This document shows, piece by piece, positions 1 to 10,400 of a stretch of 64,000 bases of DNA. Numbering within the stretch: position 1 is the stretch's first letter; each line of letters starts with the position of its first letter. Source of the stretch: Psococerastis gibbosa. Its lineage: Eukaryota > Arthropoda > Insecta > Psocodea > Psocidae. The notes under the pieces were generated by a model, which did not search any database, was not told the DNA's origin, and saw nothing but the letters and a program-made list of their open reading frames with translations. The stretch covers positions 24,980,855 to 25,044,854 of the forward strand of contig OZ020491.1 of NCBI GenBank assembly GCA_963971405.1, in the 5' to 3' direction. Both the position numbers and the translations under genes were made by a program.

Positions 1-71
1 CTTGAATGTCTGCTATACCACGTCACCGTTTTTGTAAATAGCCCTAGCCGGTCGGTGGAATGGGCGCCTAA
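1..71. mobile_element. Right end of a Harbinger-like palindromic MITE, with TAA target copy
   Basis: The sequence is the terminal arm of the family seen complete at 24796-25181, 26237-26556 and 51482-51869, ending GGTCGGTGGAATGGGCGCC followed by TAA (69-71). The left part lies outside the window. The element ends only a few bases inside the intron from the donor of the neighbouring D2HGDH exon. Assignment to PIF/Harbinger rests on the 3-bp TAA duplication and is an inference. Confidence 0.75.
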
Positions 72-78
72 ACATTAC

Positions 79-280
79 CTCGTACAGAATTGATCCAATC
101 AACATTGTAAGGAGCAACTTCATCTGCGTTAGTGACGACTCTTTTCGCGCCAAGAATCTCGCGAAATTGTTCAAGATGGCGGTCATTAATCTCTGAGTAT
201 GGACCACGCTTGACTGGGTATCTGTCTTTGGTAAATGCTGGTAGCGTGCTGTGTCGTCTGAAACCCCATTTCTGCCAGAC
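79..280 (-). CDS. D2HGDH: Internal exon of D-2-hydroxyglutarate dehydrogenase, mitochondrial (partial gene)
   Basis: The enzyme is an FAD-linked dehydrogenase that oxidises D-2-hydroxyglutarate to 2-oxoglutarate in the mitochondrial matrix. Read on the minus strand, the exon encodes ...AFTKDRYPVKRGPYSEIN, then an HLEQF..ILG stretch and VAPYNVDWINSVRG. This matches the region of the animal enzyme just after the targeting peptide and before the FAD-binding domain (human RYPVRR...PNVDWLRTLRG). The exon ends at 79 with a GTAATG donor at 78-73, in phase 1 within the final Gly codon. The 5' boundary is less certain: a CATAG acceptor at 281-282 would give WQKWGFRRHST upstream, which looks like the end of a mitochondrial presequence, but AG sites at about 272 and 259 are alternatives. 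The rest of the gene lies off the left edge and the first exon was not found. The longest open frame here is a shadow in another phase. Confidence 0.85.
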
Positions 281-282
281 CT

Positions 283-925
283 ATGCAAAGAGTATATACA
301 GTATAGGCTTCAGCCTAAAATTAGGTTAGCTTAGGTATACTTTATGTATATCAATGGTACCAGCTCTTGTTCTGATTCTAAGTTGTTCCACGGGAATGGC
401 CCACCATGCATAATGCACATATATATTGTATATAGCCTAGTGTATACTATATATGTATTTGTAGGCTACAGACATTTTCCGAATGTTTAATCCATGGATA
501 AAATATAACAAATTAATAATAATAATAATAACTTAATAATTAATAAAAATAAAAATTAAAGATACCTTCGTTATAGCCTACGGTTTATGCGAACACGTAA
601 ATAATTCTCTACTACTACAATAGCATATACCCAATCTGTAATAAATATATTCAATCAATAAAAAATAAAAAATAAAAAAAACTGTAGGCCTATTGTAGGC
701 TATGATGAACGATGTAACTAATTCAGGTTTTAAATCACCAACTAAATTGTGTTTTAAAAAACAAAAAACAAAAACTTAGATTTTTAGAAAAGCTTGTTAT
801 AACCCGAATTAGTATAAAACCCAAATAATCGTTAAAAAATTAACTTTGTCTTAGAAGCCCACTTGTGTTAGGATAAACCCCTGAGCGCTTTCGGCAAGAA
901 CTGCCATCTACAGAGGGAAACCCAC
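283..925. other. AT-rich gene-free interval
   Basis: AT-rich sequence with short (TAA)n and (AAAAT)n tracts. It should hold the upstream intron or promoter of D2HGDH, but no convincing exon was found. Confidence 0.5.
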
Positions 926-1112
926 TAGGCACTAGCACACACTATGACTATCTAGGCAATTTGAGACTTGCTCAAGTCGAGGAGAAGATACAAATAATGC
1001 AAAATAAACAAAAAACAAAAACTGCAATGCAATCATTTGCATCATCTCCTCGAGTTAAGCAAGTCTCAAATCGCAGACAAGGTGTAACTGTGCTAGTGGG
1101 TAGTTAGTAATA
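926..1112. repeat. Small foldback element
   Basis: The left arm (CACTAGCACA...TTTGAGACTTGCTCAAGTCG) recurs inverted on the right (TTAAGCAAGTCTCAAAT...GTGCTAGTGG), separated by an A-rich centre. No target duplication is clear. Confidence 0.6.
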
Positions 1113-1259
1113 GAACAACAAGAAGTCAAGATTTATTTATTTATTATTTTATTTCTAATCAGTTTTTTCGGCCCCGTTTCCAAAAATCATTGGAGTAGTT
1201 TTTAGAACATCGAAGGTTAACAAAATTCGTCTAAAATGCGCCCCTGGCCCCCTTCTTAC

Positions 1260-1830
1260 CAGTGGCGGTTCCAGAGGGGAGGCCATGGGGGCCTATGAAT
1301 CCATTCGCCTCAGCCCTCACGACCTCACGGTAATACAAAATATGGAAATTGTGTTTATTAATATTTCTTCTCTTCTTATGTTTAAATTAGATTGTCCCTG
1401 ACTTCTCCCACTTTACCATAGGTAAGTGACTAAGTGAGTGCCCCCCTAATTTAATTTATAACATTTCTTAGACACTAGGTTAGGCCTTGCCTGTCAAAGG
1501 TGAAGTATGAAGATGATCGTCCAAATAAATAAATAAATAAATAAATATAATATAATTATTATATTATAATAGGCCTATTATAGTCTTTATTGAATTTTTT
1601 TTAGAGATAGCGAGATTAGGACCTATAGCTCTCTCTAAACCTAACTGCATAGACGGATACAAGGGGGGGCAGGGGGATAGCTGCCCCTCCCCCCCCCCCC
1701 CCCCCCAACTTGAGTAAATCTATTGTAAGTAAATTTATTACCCTCTAATTTAATTCCACATAAGTTTGTTCTATTTTTACCCTCTACTACCCCCCCCCCC
1801 CCAAAGTGGGCTGGATCCGTCCCTGACAAA
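1260..1830. mobile_element. hAT-like MITE remnants with G/C homopolymer tracts
   Basis: A terminus CAGTGGCGGTTCCAGAGG begins at 1262. A second copy occupies about 1649-1826, running from GGATACAAGGGGGG to GGGCTGGATCCGTCCCTG, with long C runs inside. These ends match the CAGNGGCGGATCCAG type typical of hAT non-autonomous elements. Related copies are at 27835-28114, about 28137-28411, 37161-37330 and 60472-60641. Simple (TAAA)n and (ATT)n tracts lie between. Confidence 0.55.
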
Positions 1831-2279
1831 TACATATATCAACGATAGTTTAATTGTAATACAGATATATAATTGCGTTATGCATATTGAGATATATAGA
1901 TAAATTACAGTAAACGGTGAACCAATACCTGGGCACTTATTAAACAATCAACATATGTTATAAAATGGCGAAACACCCCAGAAAATGTAATGGAGACACC
2001 TTTTGTAATTTTAATTACCTGCAATAAACAAACCAGTTTGAATGGAGCGTTGATATGGTGCTTATCACCTTGTGTGTATACGCCCTCCCCAATTTGTCCC
2101 CATGTTTGGCTTGCCTACAACTCGTTCTGGAATGCTCGGGATTAGTCATTCTGAATTGGGTATATCAAGACAACCAATCCATGGGTGGTTTGATTCGGCG
2201 GTCCTACCTCGATAGGCCTTTTTTTGTTGACATTCGGAAGTCGAGTTAACCACCTCCCGTCCCCCGAGTCCCGTAATGG
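1831..2279. other. Gene-free interval
   Basis: No gene, repeat family member or RNA gene was recognised here. Confidence 0.4.
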
Positions 2280-2408
2280 GAAAATGGCTCAAATAGTCAA
2301 ATGACTGATTAGATATTACCGAAAATAGAGGAACTAAAAAAATATGGACTTGATGGCATTCGAACCCTCGATCCATGCCGTGCCTGGGCATCGTCTAGCG
2401 CAGTGGTC
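2280..2408 (-). mobile_element. tRNA-headed SINE, family A
   Basis: On the minus strand the sequence reads GCTAGACGATGCCC... and then GATCGAGGGTTCGAATGCC, a canonical Pol III B box, followed by a family-specific tail (TTCCTCTATTTTCGGTAATA). The same head and tail occur on the plus strand at 4487-4640 and, more diverged, on the minus strand at 29520-29600. Confidence 0.7.
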
Positions 2409-2700
2409 CGCAACCCATGGCTCAGCTGGCGCCAAATTTGGCGCTTTGTGCTCTCGGTAGTGGCGCTTCGGTGAAACTATAATTTTTTGCCACTTTAACA
2501 ATAAAATGGAAAAAGATTTAGAATACTACTAGAAAATATTTTCTTCAAAATTTGTAGAAATGGCGCCAAAATATTTTCACAGAGAATCAGAGAATCATTG
2601 CCGTGGAAATAGGACTCTCGACATCTACTGTATGGACATCCACATTTCGCTACATCGGAAGAAAAAAGACACAACTGTATAAAAAATTGTCGATTTCGAC

Positions 2701-3756
2701 TATAAAGAACCGGTCCGAGTTTACTCGAACATGTTTTCCAATTTATCAATTTATTAGTATAGATAGATAATAACTTATGAGTAATTTCATTGTAAATAAT
2801 TTTCCTATGGTTAAATTCTGGATCCCTCGATATCCCCATGTCCGCAGCCAGTCATTTTTTTAAGGAGGTGGGGGGTCCATCTGACGTCACTGGAGGTGAG
2901 GAAACTTCAATATATATAAAAAATCCTTAAAACTACATTCTACCGTGTACGCTGCAAATATTTCGAGTGGGGGGGGGGGGGTCCCGACCCCCTGAACCCC
3001 CTCTGGCTACGGCGTTGGATAAATTGATCGATGAGATTGCATATTATTCAAGAACGGACAGACCAATAGATTAGAATATATTGTAGTAATAATGTACTGG
3101 AGCGTGAATTTTCCATAATTTCTTCAAAAAATAATTTTTTGCACAAAAGCAAATACTTTTTTGGGGAAGCGACCTGTTCGGTTTCGTTACTCTATTTAAC
3201 ACCTAAAACATACCTGAAGGTAGAAATCATTGATAGAAAGGTTCCGAAGAAAAATTATTTTTTTTGTCAGTTTTCGTGAAAATTGACTTATTTGTATTTT
3301 TTTATCCCCAGACGAAAACTATCAAGGGGCAAGCAACCCACCGCGTTTTGTTAAGATTAATAACGACTACAATTATGTGAATTTAAAAGATATATCGTTG
3401 GAGCCATTTTTAAAAAATAATAATTTTTTAGACGTTTTTTTTATTTTTTTGAGAATAAAACCCACCAAAATTGAGGTAGCCCGAAATAAATAAAATAGTT
3501 CCGAAGTAAGATTTTTGAAAACCTACTTGCCAAATTTCATCCAAATCCACCGAGTGGTTTGCCCGCAAATCGATGAACAGACAGACAGAGCGACAGGCAG
3601 AGCGACAGAGAGAGAGCGATAGACAGAGCGACAGAGAGAGCGACAGACAGACATTTCGTGGTTCCTGGGACCATAAAACGGGTAAATCCGTTGAAATCTC
3701 GGAATCGAAAATTTTGACCGTCACAAAGCTTTCCTTATAGTACGTATAAACGTTAA
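2701..3756 (+). repeat. Unclassified interspersed repeat R1, long copy
   Basis: It starts near AAGAACCGGTCCGAGTTTAC (with the small hairpin CGAG-TTTA-CTCG) and ends near a TAGTACGTATAAA terminus. Inside are conserved blocks around GGCAAGC, TTGGAGCC, an ACAGACAGAC run and TTCCTGGGACC. At least six further copies are present. No conserved long frame was found, so it is probably a non-autonomous element. The apparent Ser/Leu-rich frame inside comes from the CAGACAGA run. Confidence 0.7.
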
Positions 3757-4390
3757 CGTTAACGTAGTGAGTGTATATTTACCGCGCGAGGGCTGTTGTA
3801 TTTGGCGGAACTGCCAGAATATTCATTTTTAAACAACTTTAACTTAAATTTCTGCAAATTGATAGATTTAGAGTTGTGTTCTTTTTCTTCCGAAGTAGCG
3901 ATATTTTGTTTACTGTTTAGCTTACGAAGGGGACAGGTAGCAGGTGCCAATCAAATCAAATTATATTTTAACGTCATAATATAGCAAAGGATGTCGTCAT
4001 TTAAAATACAAATAATAATAAATTGAGAAAATAAAACAGTTGAACACAATTGAGCGCAAGCAAAGTCAACCACATATCGTTTATATTATACGACTTACGA
4101 GTATATACATATATGTCAATAGGAGAGTGCTCCATGAATTCAGTTAGCCTATTGAATAAAATTCACCGTCTATCAAATATATTTTTAGTGTGTTCTTAAA
4201 TTGGCTGATTAATTCCCACTTAGAAAGGGGTAGTTTGTTAAGTATAGTTTTCCCTCGATAGAAAACGTCATTTTTATATAGTTTATAATGCGGCTCTAGT
4301 ACCATTAACCTAGCGCCTAAAAATGTGTCATACCAATTAGTGAGACCCTATTATATACTATACTAGTAGTATAATATAATTTATATAAAA
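3757..4390. other. Gene-free interval
   Basis: AT-rich sequence with no recognisable gene or known repeat. Confidence 0.4.
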
Positions 4391-4485
4391 TTTGTGGTGA
4401 AAATCGCTCTGCAATCGTTGGCGCTTTTGGAAAGGTCTCAGCTTCAGAAAACTCGGAATTGGGCTCACTTGCCCAAAAAACCACT
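4391..4485 (+). repeat. Short dispersed repeat
   Basis: About 95 bp (AATTTGTGGTGAAAATCGCT...GGCTCACTTG) that recurs at 59872-59965 with moderate divergence. The class is unknown. Confidence 0.6.
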
Positions 4486-4486
4486 G

Positions 4487-4640
4487 CTTGTGGTCTAGCG
4501 GTTAATACGATGCCCCGGTAAGGTATAGATCGAGGGTTCGAATCCCACCAAGTTCAGATTTTTCTAGATCCTCTACTTTCGGTTATAACGTGGAGATTGC
4601 CTATTCAACCTAAGTTAGTTTAATGTCAGTATTATATATA
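4487..4640 (+). mobile_element. tRNA-headed SINE, family A (best-preserved copy)
   Basis: The head contains an A-box-like TGGTCTAGCGGTTAATACG and a perfect B box GAGGGTTCGAATCCC. The acceptor-stem halves do not pair properly, so this is a tRNA-derived SINE rather than a working tRNA gene. The tail TCCTCTACTTTCGGTTATAA is shared with 2280-2408. Confidence 0.75.
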
Positions 4641-5300
4641 CCATAATAATTATAATGCTATAATATATATATATTGATTAGATGTTATTGATATGTAATA
4701 GGTTATAGTAATTAATAATAGCGGTCTGATGGAATGGAGGTATTGACGTCAGAGGCATTAGGGCATTAGGGGGGCTGGGCAAGATTTTGGGGGGCTAGGT
4801 TTTTTGGGTTGTCATAATCATAACCATTGAATATATAACGCTATAACACTAGTGTTATATATTCAATGTCATAACTAAGCTATTCTCCGTGAATCCAAGC
4901 CATGTCATGGTAAACCTGAGATATAGGCCTCACCATTAATCTCTAACTATGTAGGCTACCTATGGATGGTTTTGAGTTTCAACACAAATTTTCATTTTTC
5001 AAAACAACAAAATAAATAAATATTTAGTTTTATTTGTAATTAAACAAAAATTGTCCCTTCATTTTTTCAAAAACAAATTGACAATGGGCTAGGTATAGGC
5101 CTATATAAGCCTATGCATCATTTTATTTTAACTCGTAAACTGCTGAATAAGGGGGCCATTCCACCGGCGAATTTACTTGAAAAATTGACTTTGTCATTGA
5201 CGTTTGTTTTGTTTTAAGGAGACTATTATGTAGATACTTAACTTATCTATTATAAATTAAGTTATGATACGGTAGCAGTCTCTACCATATTAGTTATATA
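4641..5300. other. Repeat debris
   Basis: Contains a small nested palindrome at about 4825-4867 (arms ATTGAATATATAAC/GTTATATATTCAAT) and, at about 5150-5300, a partial palindromic MITE (GGCCATTCCACCGGCG...) containing the block AAGGAGACTATTATGTAGAT also found at 40449 and 61314. No gene was seen. Confidence 0.5.
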
Positions 5301-5304
5301 CATA

Positions 5305-5779
5305 GCATGGGAACGGCAAGTCAAGTATTTAGGAGTAACCCTGGATACTAAACTAAATTACAAGAAACATATAAAAGACGTAGTGTTTAAAGCCAAACGA
5401 TCTATTATGATTTGTAGGAGAATGGCGGGGAAGAGCCCTCCGAGATTTGTTTTTATTGATTGTAAGGCCCATTATTACGTATGGAAGTGTGACTTGGGCG
5501 GTGGGCCCACAGGACTGCAGTACAAAGTATATAAGAGACACCCTCTCTAATGTATACACTGCTGTGTATGCATTACAGGGTCTATGAAATCCTGTCCCAC
5601 TGCAGCAATGGAGGTTGTGCTGAACTTCCCACCCCTCCATATTGCAGTGGAAACGTCAGCCGAAATGGCAAGGCTACGGATTATTAGGAGCAGGGTAAAA
5701 AGGAGTGGAAGGGCAATTAAGAGAGACTCAGCCTCTCTGACTACGTCTGACCACTGCCTGGATATGCCAAGCGATAGAG
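5305..5779 (+). mobile_element. LINE reverse transcriptase C-terminal region, left half, interrupted by the Polinton
   Basis: The translation gives QVKYLGVTLDTKLNYKKHIK, then FKAKRSIMICRRM and, after frame changes near 5460 and 5580, RPIITYGSVTWA and CPTAAMEVVLNFPPLHIAVE. These are the thumb and connection motifs of LINEs of the I/R1/LOA type, which carry a downstream RNase H. The RNase H part sits beyond the Polinton at 21981 onward. At least two frame changes show that this LINE copy was probably dead independently of the insertion. Confidence 0.85.
5774..5779. repeat. Polinton target-site duplication, left copy (ATAGAG)
   Basis: Exactly matches 21975-21980. A 6-bp duplication is the Polinton hallmark. 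Confidence 0.95.
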
Positions 5780-5990
5780 AGTAGTATAGAAAGGGGGTTT
5801 CTGGCGCTTACCCCACCCCCCGTCGAGCTACCCCACCCCCCGTCGTGCTACCCCTCGTGGGTGGTCTGTTTTTTTTTTTTTTTTTTTTTTTTTTTCCACC
5901 CCCCGTCATGCTACCCCTCGTGGGTGGTCTGATTTTTTTTTTTTTTTTTTTTTTTCCACCCCCCGTCATGCTACCCCTCGTGGGTGGTCT

Positions 5991-6027
<37 letters not shown>

Positions 6028-6209
6028 GTGTTAATTGAATTAAAACATTTCTTTCTTCTTCTTCTTTCTTCTTCGTGGGTGGTCTTTGTACCCCGCCGTG
6101 CTTATCCCGTTGTCTACCTATCTCTGTACCAGGTGGGTGGTCTATGACGCACCCCCCCCCCCCCCCCCCTCCCCGTAGTACAGCGTACATCTAGAATGTT
6201 CCAAATGTG

Positions 6210-6316
6210 TCGTTACAAAAGGCATCGCCTTGGGTTGAGGAGCTTAGTTGAAGCCAAACCTTCATTCAAGACTCAAGTAATACCACTTTATAAGTAAAAT
6301 TGTATAATCTTACAAC
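6210..6316 (+). promoter_or_regulatory. Shared leader upstream of the terminal-repeat ORF
   Basis: The block ACAAAAGGCATCGCCTTGGG...GAGCTTAGTTGAA...CCTTCATTC and a conserved run to the ATG are repeated almost exactly before the polymerase (7385-7489) and, by symmetry, before the right-hand copy (21389-21496). Its position directly upstream of three starts suggests a common promoter and 5' leader. That function is inferred. Confidence 0.6.
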
Positions 6317-6622
6317 ATGACATCTCTATTCAATAAAGTTAATGCCATCAACCAAGTAGCCGGGCCTACCATATCAATGCGAAAACTAGTGATTGGAGTT
6401 AAATACCTAATATTGAAAATAGTGCAAATCGAAAAAACAGAATATGGACCAGCTGTAAAAGTCATATTGCGAGGATTGGAAAAAGAAGTCGTGGAATGTT
6501 TTGTGCCTCAACAATATCTGCCAGCCTTTCAACAAAGTGAAGTTACTCCAGGAGCTGAGATGTATCTTATCGTTTCAAGCCATCGGGGAAAAAATAGTGT
6601 CAACCTACAGATCATAGAATGA
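6317..6622 (+). CDS. Polinton terminal-repeat protein, OB-fold-like (left copy)
   Basis: 101 residues, identical to the copy at 21083-21388. It is a small beta-rich sequence with KLVIGVKYLILKI, TEYGPAVKVILRG, VECFVPQQYLPAF and EMYLIVSSHRG. From memory this layout resembles short proteins of arthropod Polintons proposed to be single-stranded DNA-binding OB folds. That role is plausible for protein-primed replication, where displaced single strands need coating, but it is not proven. The ATG follows the shared leader, and there is no alternative start nearby. Lying in the inverted repeat, it is present twice per element. Confidence 0.7.
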   Translation: MTSLFNKVNAINQVAGPTISMRKLVIGVKYLILKIVQIEKTEYGPAVKVILRGLEKEVVECFVPQQYLPAFQQSEVTPGAEMYLIVSSHRGKNSVNLQIIE

Positions 6623-6889
6623 ATATTTCATGATGTATTATTATTGTAAACTACAGAAATAATGTAAATATATGAATAATTTCTATATATATTTTGTTCT
6701 TGTTTTATTAATTTCATAACTAGTTTTAAGCTTACAGTTAGATGATGATGAGTATTAAAAACTAATGTTTGAAAGAAACAAGCTATTGCTTCAGTCATAA
6801 TCGAGTACTTGAACGGTGAAGGGTTATCATAATCATAGACTATGAAATGATGTAAATCAAATAATTAAACGAGTACATTAGCTAATTTT

Positions 6890-7280
6890 AATAAATCTAT
6901 CCGAAGCATAGGTTTATGGGAAGTATTGATTTGGTAAATAGTTAACCGTGTGCAGGTTCAAACCTGTTGTGAATCACCAGGTGCATATAACTCTGTACAG
7001 CCGTCTAATGGTTCAGACAAACAACACATTAATAAATCTACCCCTCGCGGACAGTCCATTGTAAGCTAATGTGATTTTTGTTTTCGTAAATCTATCCAAC
7101 ACTTATATTGAAGGGAAGTATTGATTTGGTAAACAGAGTGCAGGTTCAAACCTGTTGTGAATCACCAGGTGCATATAACTCTGTACAGCCGTCTTATGGC
7201 TCAAACAAACAAGCCATTGATAAGTCTACCCCTCGCTGACAGTCCATTGTAAGCTAAAGTGATTTTTGTTTTTGCATTAG
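6890..7280 (+). repeat. Two tandem 190-bp subrepeats in the left terminal repeat
   Basis: Each unit contains GGGAAGTATTGATTTGGTAA, GTGCAGGTTCAAACCTG (a near-palindrome whose GGTTCAAACC also fits a Pol III B box), CACCAGGTGCATATAACTC and GACAGTCCATTGTAAGCTAA. The right terminal repeat holds three units. Confidence 0.8.
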
Positions 7281-7354
7281 TTGCAATCGATCGTTAGAAA
7301 ATGAATGGTGTCTTAACAACATATTATCCGCTTCGTGATGGACAATCTATCCCT

Positions 7355-7489
7355 GTACCCTTACCATCTATCCTTAGTGGGTGGTCGTCGCTACAAAAGG
7401 CATCGCCTTGGGTTGAGGAGCTTAGTTGAAACCGAACCTTCATTCGCGTAGTACCACTTCATTGTAGTGAATTTGTGTAATCGTACAGC
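7355..7489 (+). promoter_or_regulatory. Polymerase leader, duplicated from the terminal repeat
   Basis: It begins near GTGGGTGGTC and repeats the leader of the 101-residue ORF (GCATCGCCTTGGGTTGAGGA... and then TACCACTT...) up to the polymerase ATG at 7490. This suggests that the two replication genes share control signals. Confidence 0.6.
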
Positions 7490-10400
7490 ATGGAATCGAA
7501 GAAAAGGAAACTGAACGCGAGGGAATATGTGTGTAGAATATGTGCTGTGAGTTTCACACTAAATTGTCATTTGAAAAGGCATGCTATAAACAAACATGGA
7601 GTTAGTATTATACCGTGCAAAAAATGTAAAGCTACATTCACATGCAGAGAGGACCTATCTCATCATATATTGCAGCGGCATACATCAGCTAATCGCGGGA
7701 AGGAAACTGAACAAATCACCCCAAAACTGACATCTGCTGGGAATGGAGAGGACTGCAAGGCATGCGGGGGCAAAATCAACAACTCCAGTCCACTTACAGT
7801 TCTGTGTAAAGAATGTTCATCTATCTTTTCGTGTAAGTATGAGAATCCTGTATCTGTTAAAACCCTTGAGTGTAAATATATTTGTGAATTCTGTTCGGTC
7901 CCTTTTGCTCGGAAGTATAGTTTGAAAGTCCACATATTAAGCATACATATTATTAATTGTTTGAATTGCAAGAAATTGTTTATGAGGGAAGATTTTACTA
8001 ATCATAAGAATAATTGCACAATTATGAGCGGGGGAGCACTATCCAACGAGGAGAACTTTTTATGCAAAACATCTATAGCTCTAGATGGTGTAGTAAAACA
8101 ATACAATTATAAAAACATAACCATACATGATCCCGTTGTATATTTAAATAATATGGAAGGTGAGGTTGATTCTATTACAACTGAAAACATTAAACTTTTT
8201 AATGCAATTAAATGGTATGTAGCCTTACACATTAAATTTGAACGCGGACCCGACAATAATAAAAACTATACTGAAGCATGGTTTCATGCTAAAAACGAAC
8301 AACTTTTCCTCACTGATGACTCCACAATAAAATATCAACAAATGATTGAACAAATTTTAGTAAAAATAGATAAATTTCAAGCAATGGGAAGCGGGTGGGT
8401 GTTGAAATCTTTAAAACGTTTTGTTATTTTTATTGCTGAATATAATCCATGCAGTGGTAGTAGTTACATCCCTTTACCCAAAAAAATCTATAACACTAAA
8501 GCAGTAATCAATATTAAAAATGACGATCTCAAATGTTTTATATGGTCAATTTTAGCATACTTACATCCAGTAAGTCGGGATGCTCAGCGGGTTTATAATT
8601 ATAAAAAGTATGAAAAAGAGTTAGATATGAGTGGTATAACTTACCCAGTATCTTTGCAAGTCATTTCAAAATTTGAAAAAAATAATAATATTGGAGTAAA
8701 TGTGTTTGGTTATGATCACAGACTGTACCCATTATATTTATCACAAAGTCACCATTATAATAAGCAGGTGGATCTGCTTTACATAACGGAAGACGAAAAT
8801 TCACATTATTGTCTTATTAAAAATTTCAACAAACTTAATTTCTCAATCACTAAACATAAGGAACAAAAGTTTTATTGTCGTTGGTGCATACACGCCTTTA
8901 GTAGTGCTGAACGCTTACATGAACATAAGCCACTCTGCTCAAGACATGATCCTCAAAAAACCACATTTCCAATTAAGGAGAAAAGCACTATGAAATTTGA
9001 TAAGGCACAATATATGATCCCTGTAGCATATAGAATATATGCCGATTTCGAGAGCATTCTCAGTCCCGTTGAAGGGACTATTTGTAACACTGAAAAATTA
9101 TCTGCACATATACCATCAGGGTTTTGTTATGTTGTTGTAGATATCAATGGGAATAAGTTTAAAGAACCGGTAGTTTACAGGGGAGCCAATGCTGTTGATG
9201 TGTTTTTGAAATCGTTATTAAATGTTAAGGATGAAATTTTAAACATTTATAAAAATATTAAAGCAGTAATTATGACTGATAAGGATAGAGAAAATTTTAA
9301 AAACTCTGTCATTTGTAATGTTTGTCAAAAACCACTAGGAAATGATCGTGTAATAGACCACTGTCATATAACGGGAAAATATAGACAAGCATTACATAAT
9401 GTTTGTAATATGAGCAATTTTCGAACTCCAAAACATATCCCCGTTTTTATGCATAACTTAAAACGTTATGATGGTCATCTTATCATGGAAGGGGTTGGGA
9501 AACTAAAAAATATGAAAATTACTTGTATAGCTAAAACTATGGAGGAATATATAGCCTTTAGTATTGGAGAGTTACGCTTTTTAGACACTTATCAATTTAT
9601 GGCCTCCTCTTTAGATTCATTAGTTAAAAATCTTGTTGATGCGGATAAAAATAAATTTAAAATTATGAAAACATGTTTTGTGGGTGAAAAATTAGACTTG
9701 ATGTTGAGGAAGGGTGTCTTCCCCTATGAATATATAACGCACGAATCAAAATTTAATGAGGAACACTTACCTCCAATTGATGCATTTTTTAGTCAATTAA
9801 CTCAAGAGGGGATTTCACAAGAAAAATATGAACATGCTCAAAAGGTGTGGAATGCTTTTAGTATAAAGAATTTAGGAGAATACCAAGACTTGTATGTATT
9901 AACAGACACCCTTCTCCTTTGCGATGTTTTTGAAGCCTTTAGAGCCTTATGTTTTGAAAACGATAACCTCGAAATTTGTCACATGTACACAGCACCAGGG
10001 CTAGCTCTTCAGAGCTGTCTGAAAATGACAGGAGTAGAACTTGAGCTATTGAGCGAACCTGATATGTATTTGTTTTGTGAGGCTGGGATTCGCGGGGGTA
10101 TAAGTATGATTTCAAAAAGATTTGCGGAAAGCAACAATAAATACTTAAAAAAATTTGACTCAGATAAGCCATCCAAATTTATAGTATATTGGGATTGCAC
10201 TAACTTATACGGACATGCGATGCGTCAATTTTTACCTATTAGTGGGTTTCGCTGGATGGAGGAGGAAGAAATCAAAAACTTTAATGTAATGCTCGCACCT
10301 GATGAGGGCGATGATGGGTTCATATTACAGGTGGACATGGAATATCCACAAAAATTACATGATTTACATAATGAATACCCACTAGCAGCTGAACATTGTG

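Larger units (their letters stand above)
5780..7345 (+). repeat. Polinton left terminal inverted repeat
   Basis: It pairs with about 20118-21974. Outward to inward it holds: the terminal AGTAGTATAG; a C/T-rich minisatellite (three units ending in CCTCGTGGGTGGTCT plus poly-T, about 5802-6025); a leader and the 101-residue ORF; an AT-rich stretch; and two copies of a roughly 190-bp direct repeat (about 6890-7280). The inner edge contains the first codons of the gene that is complete at the right end. Confidence 0.9.

Noticed and set aside
13-288. 91-residue minus-strand open frame at the left edge
   Set aside because: It runs in a different phase from the D2HGDH coding sequence, which explains the same bases far better, and it continues through the splice donor into a MITE.
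4487-4560. Candidate tRNA gene with perfect B box
   Set aside because: The acceptor stem does not pair, and the sequence recurs with a conserved non-tRNA tail, so it is a SINE head.
5845-6147. Phe-rich 100-residue frame
   Set aside because: It is the translation of poly-T and C-rich minisatellite units in the Polinton terminal repeat.
6890-7280. Pol III gene inside the Polinton terminal subrepeats
   Set aside because: A B-box-like GGTTCAAACC is present, but the nearest A-box-like sequence is only about ten bases away, too close for a tRNA-type promoter.
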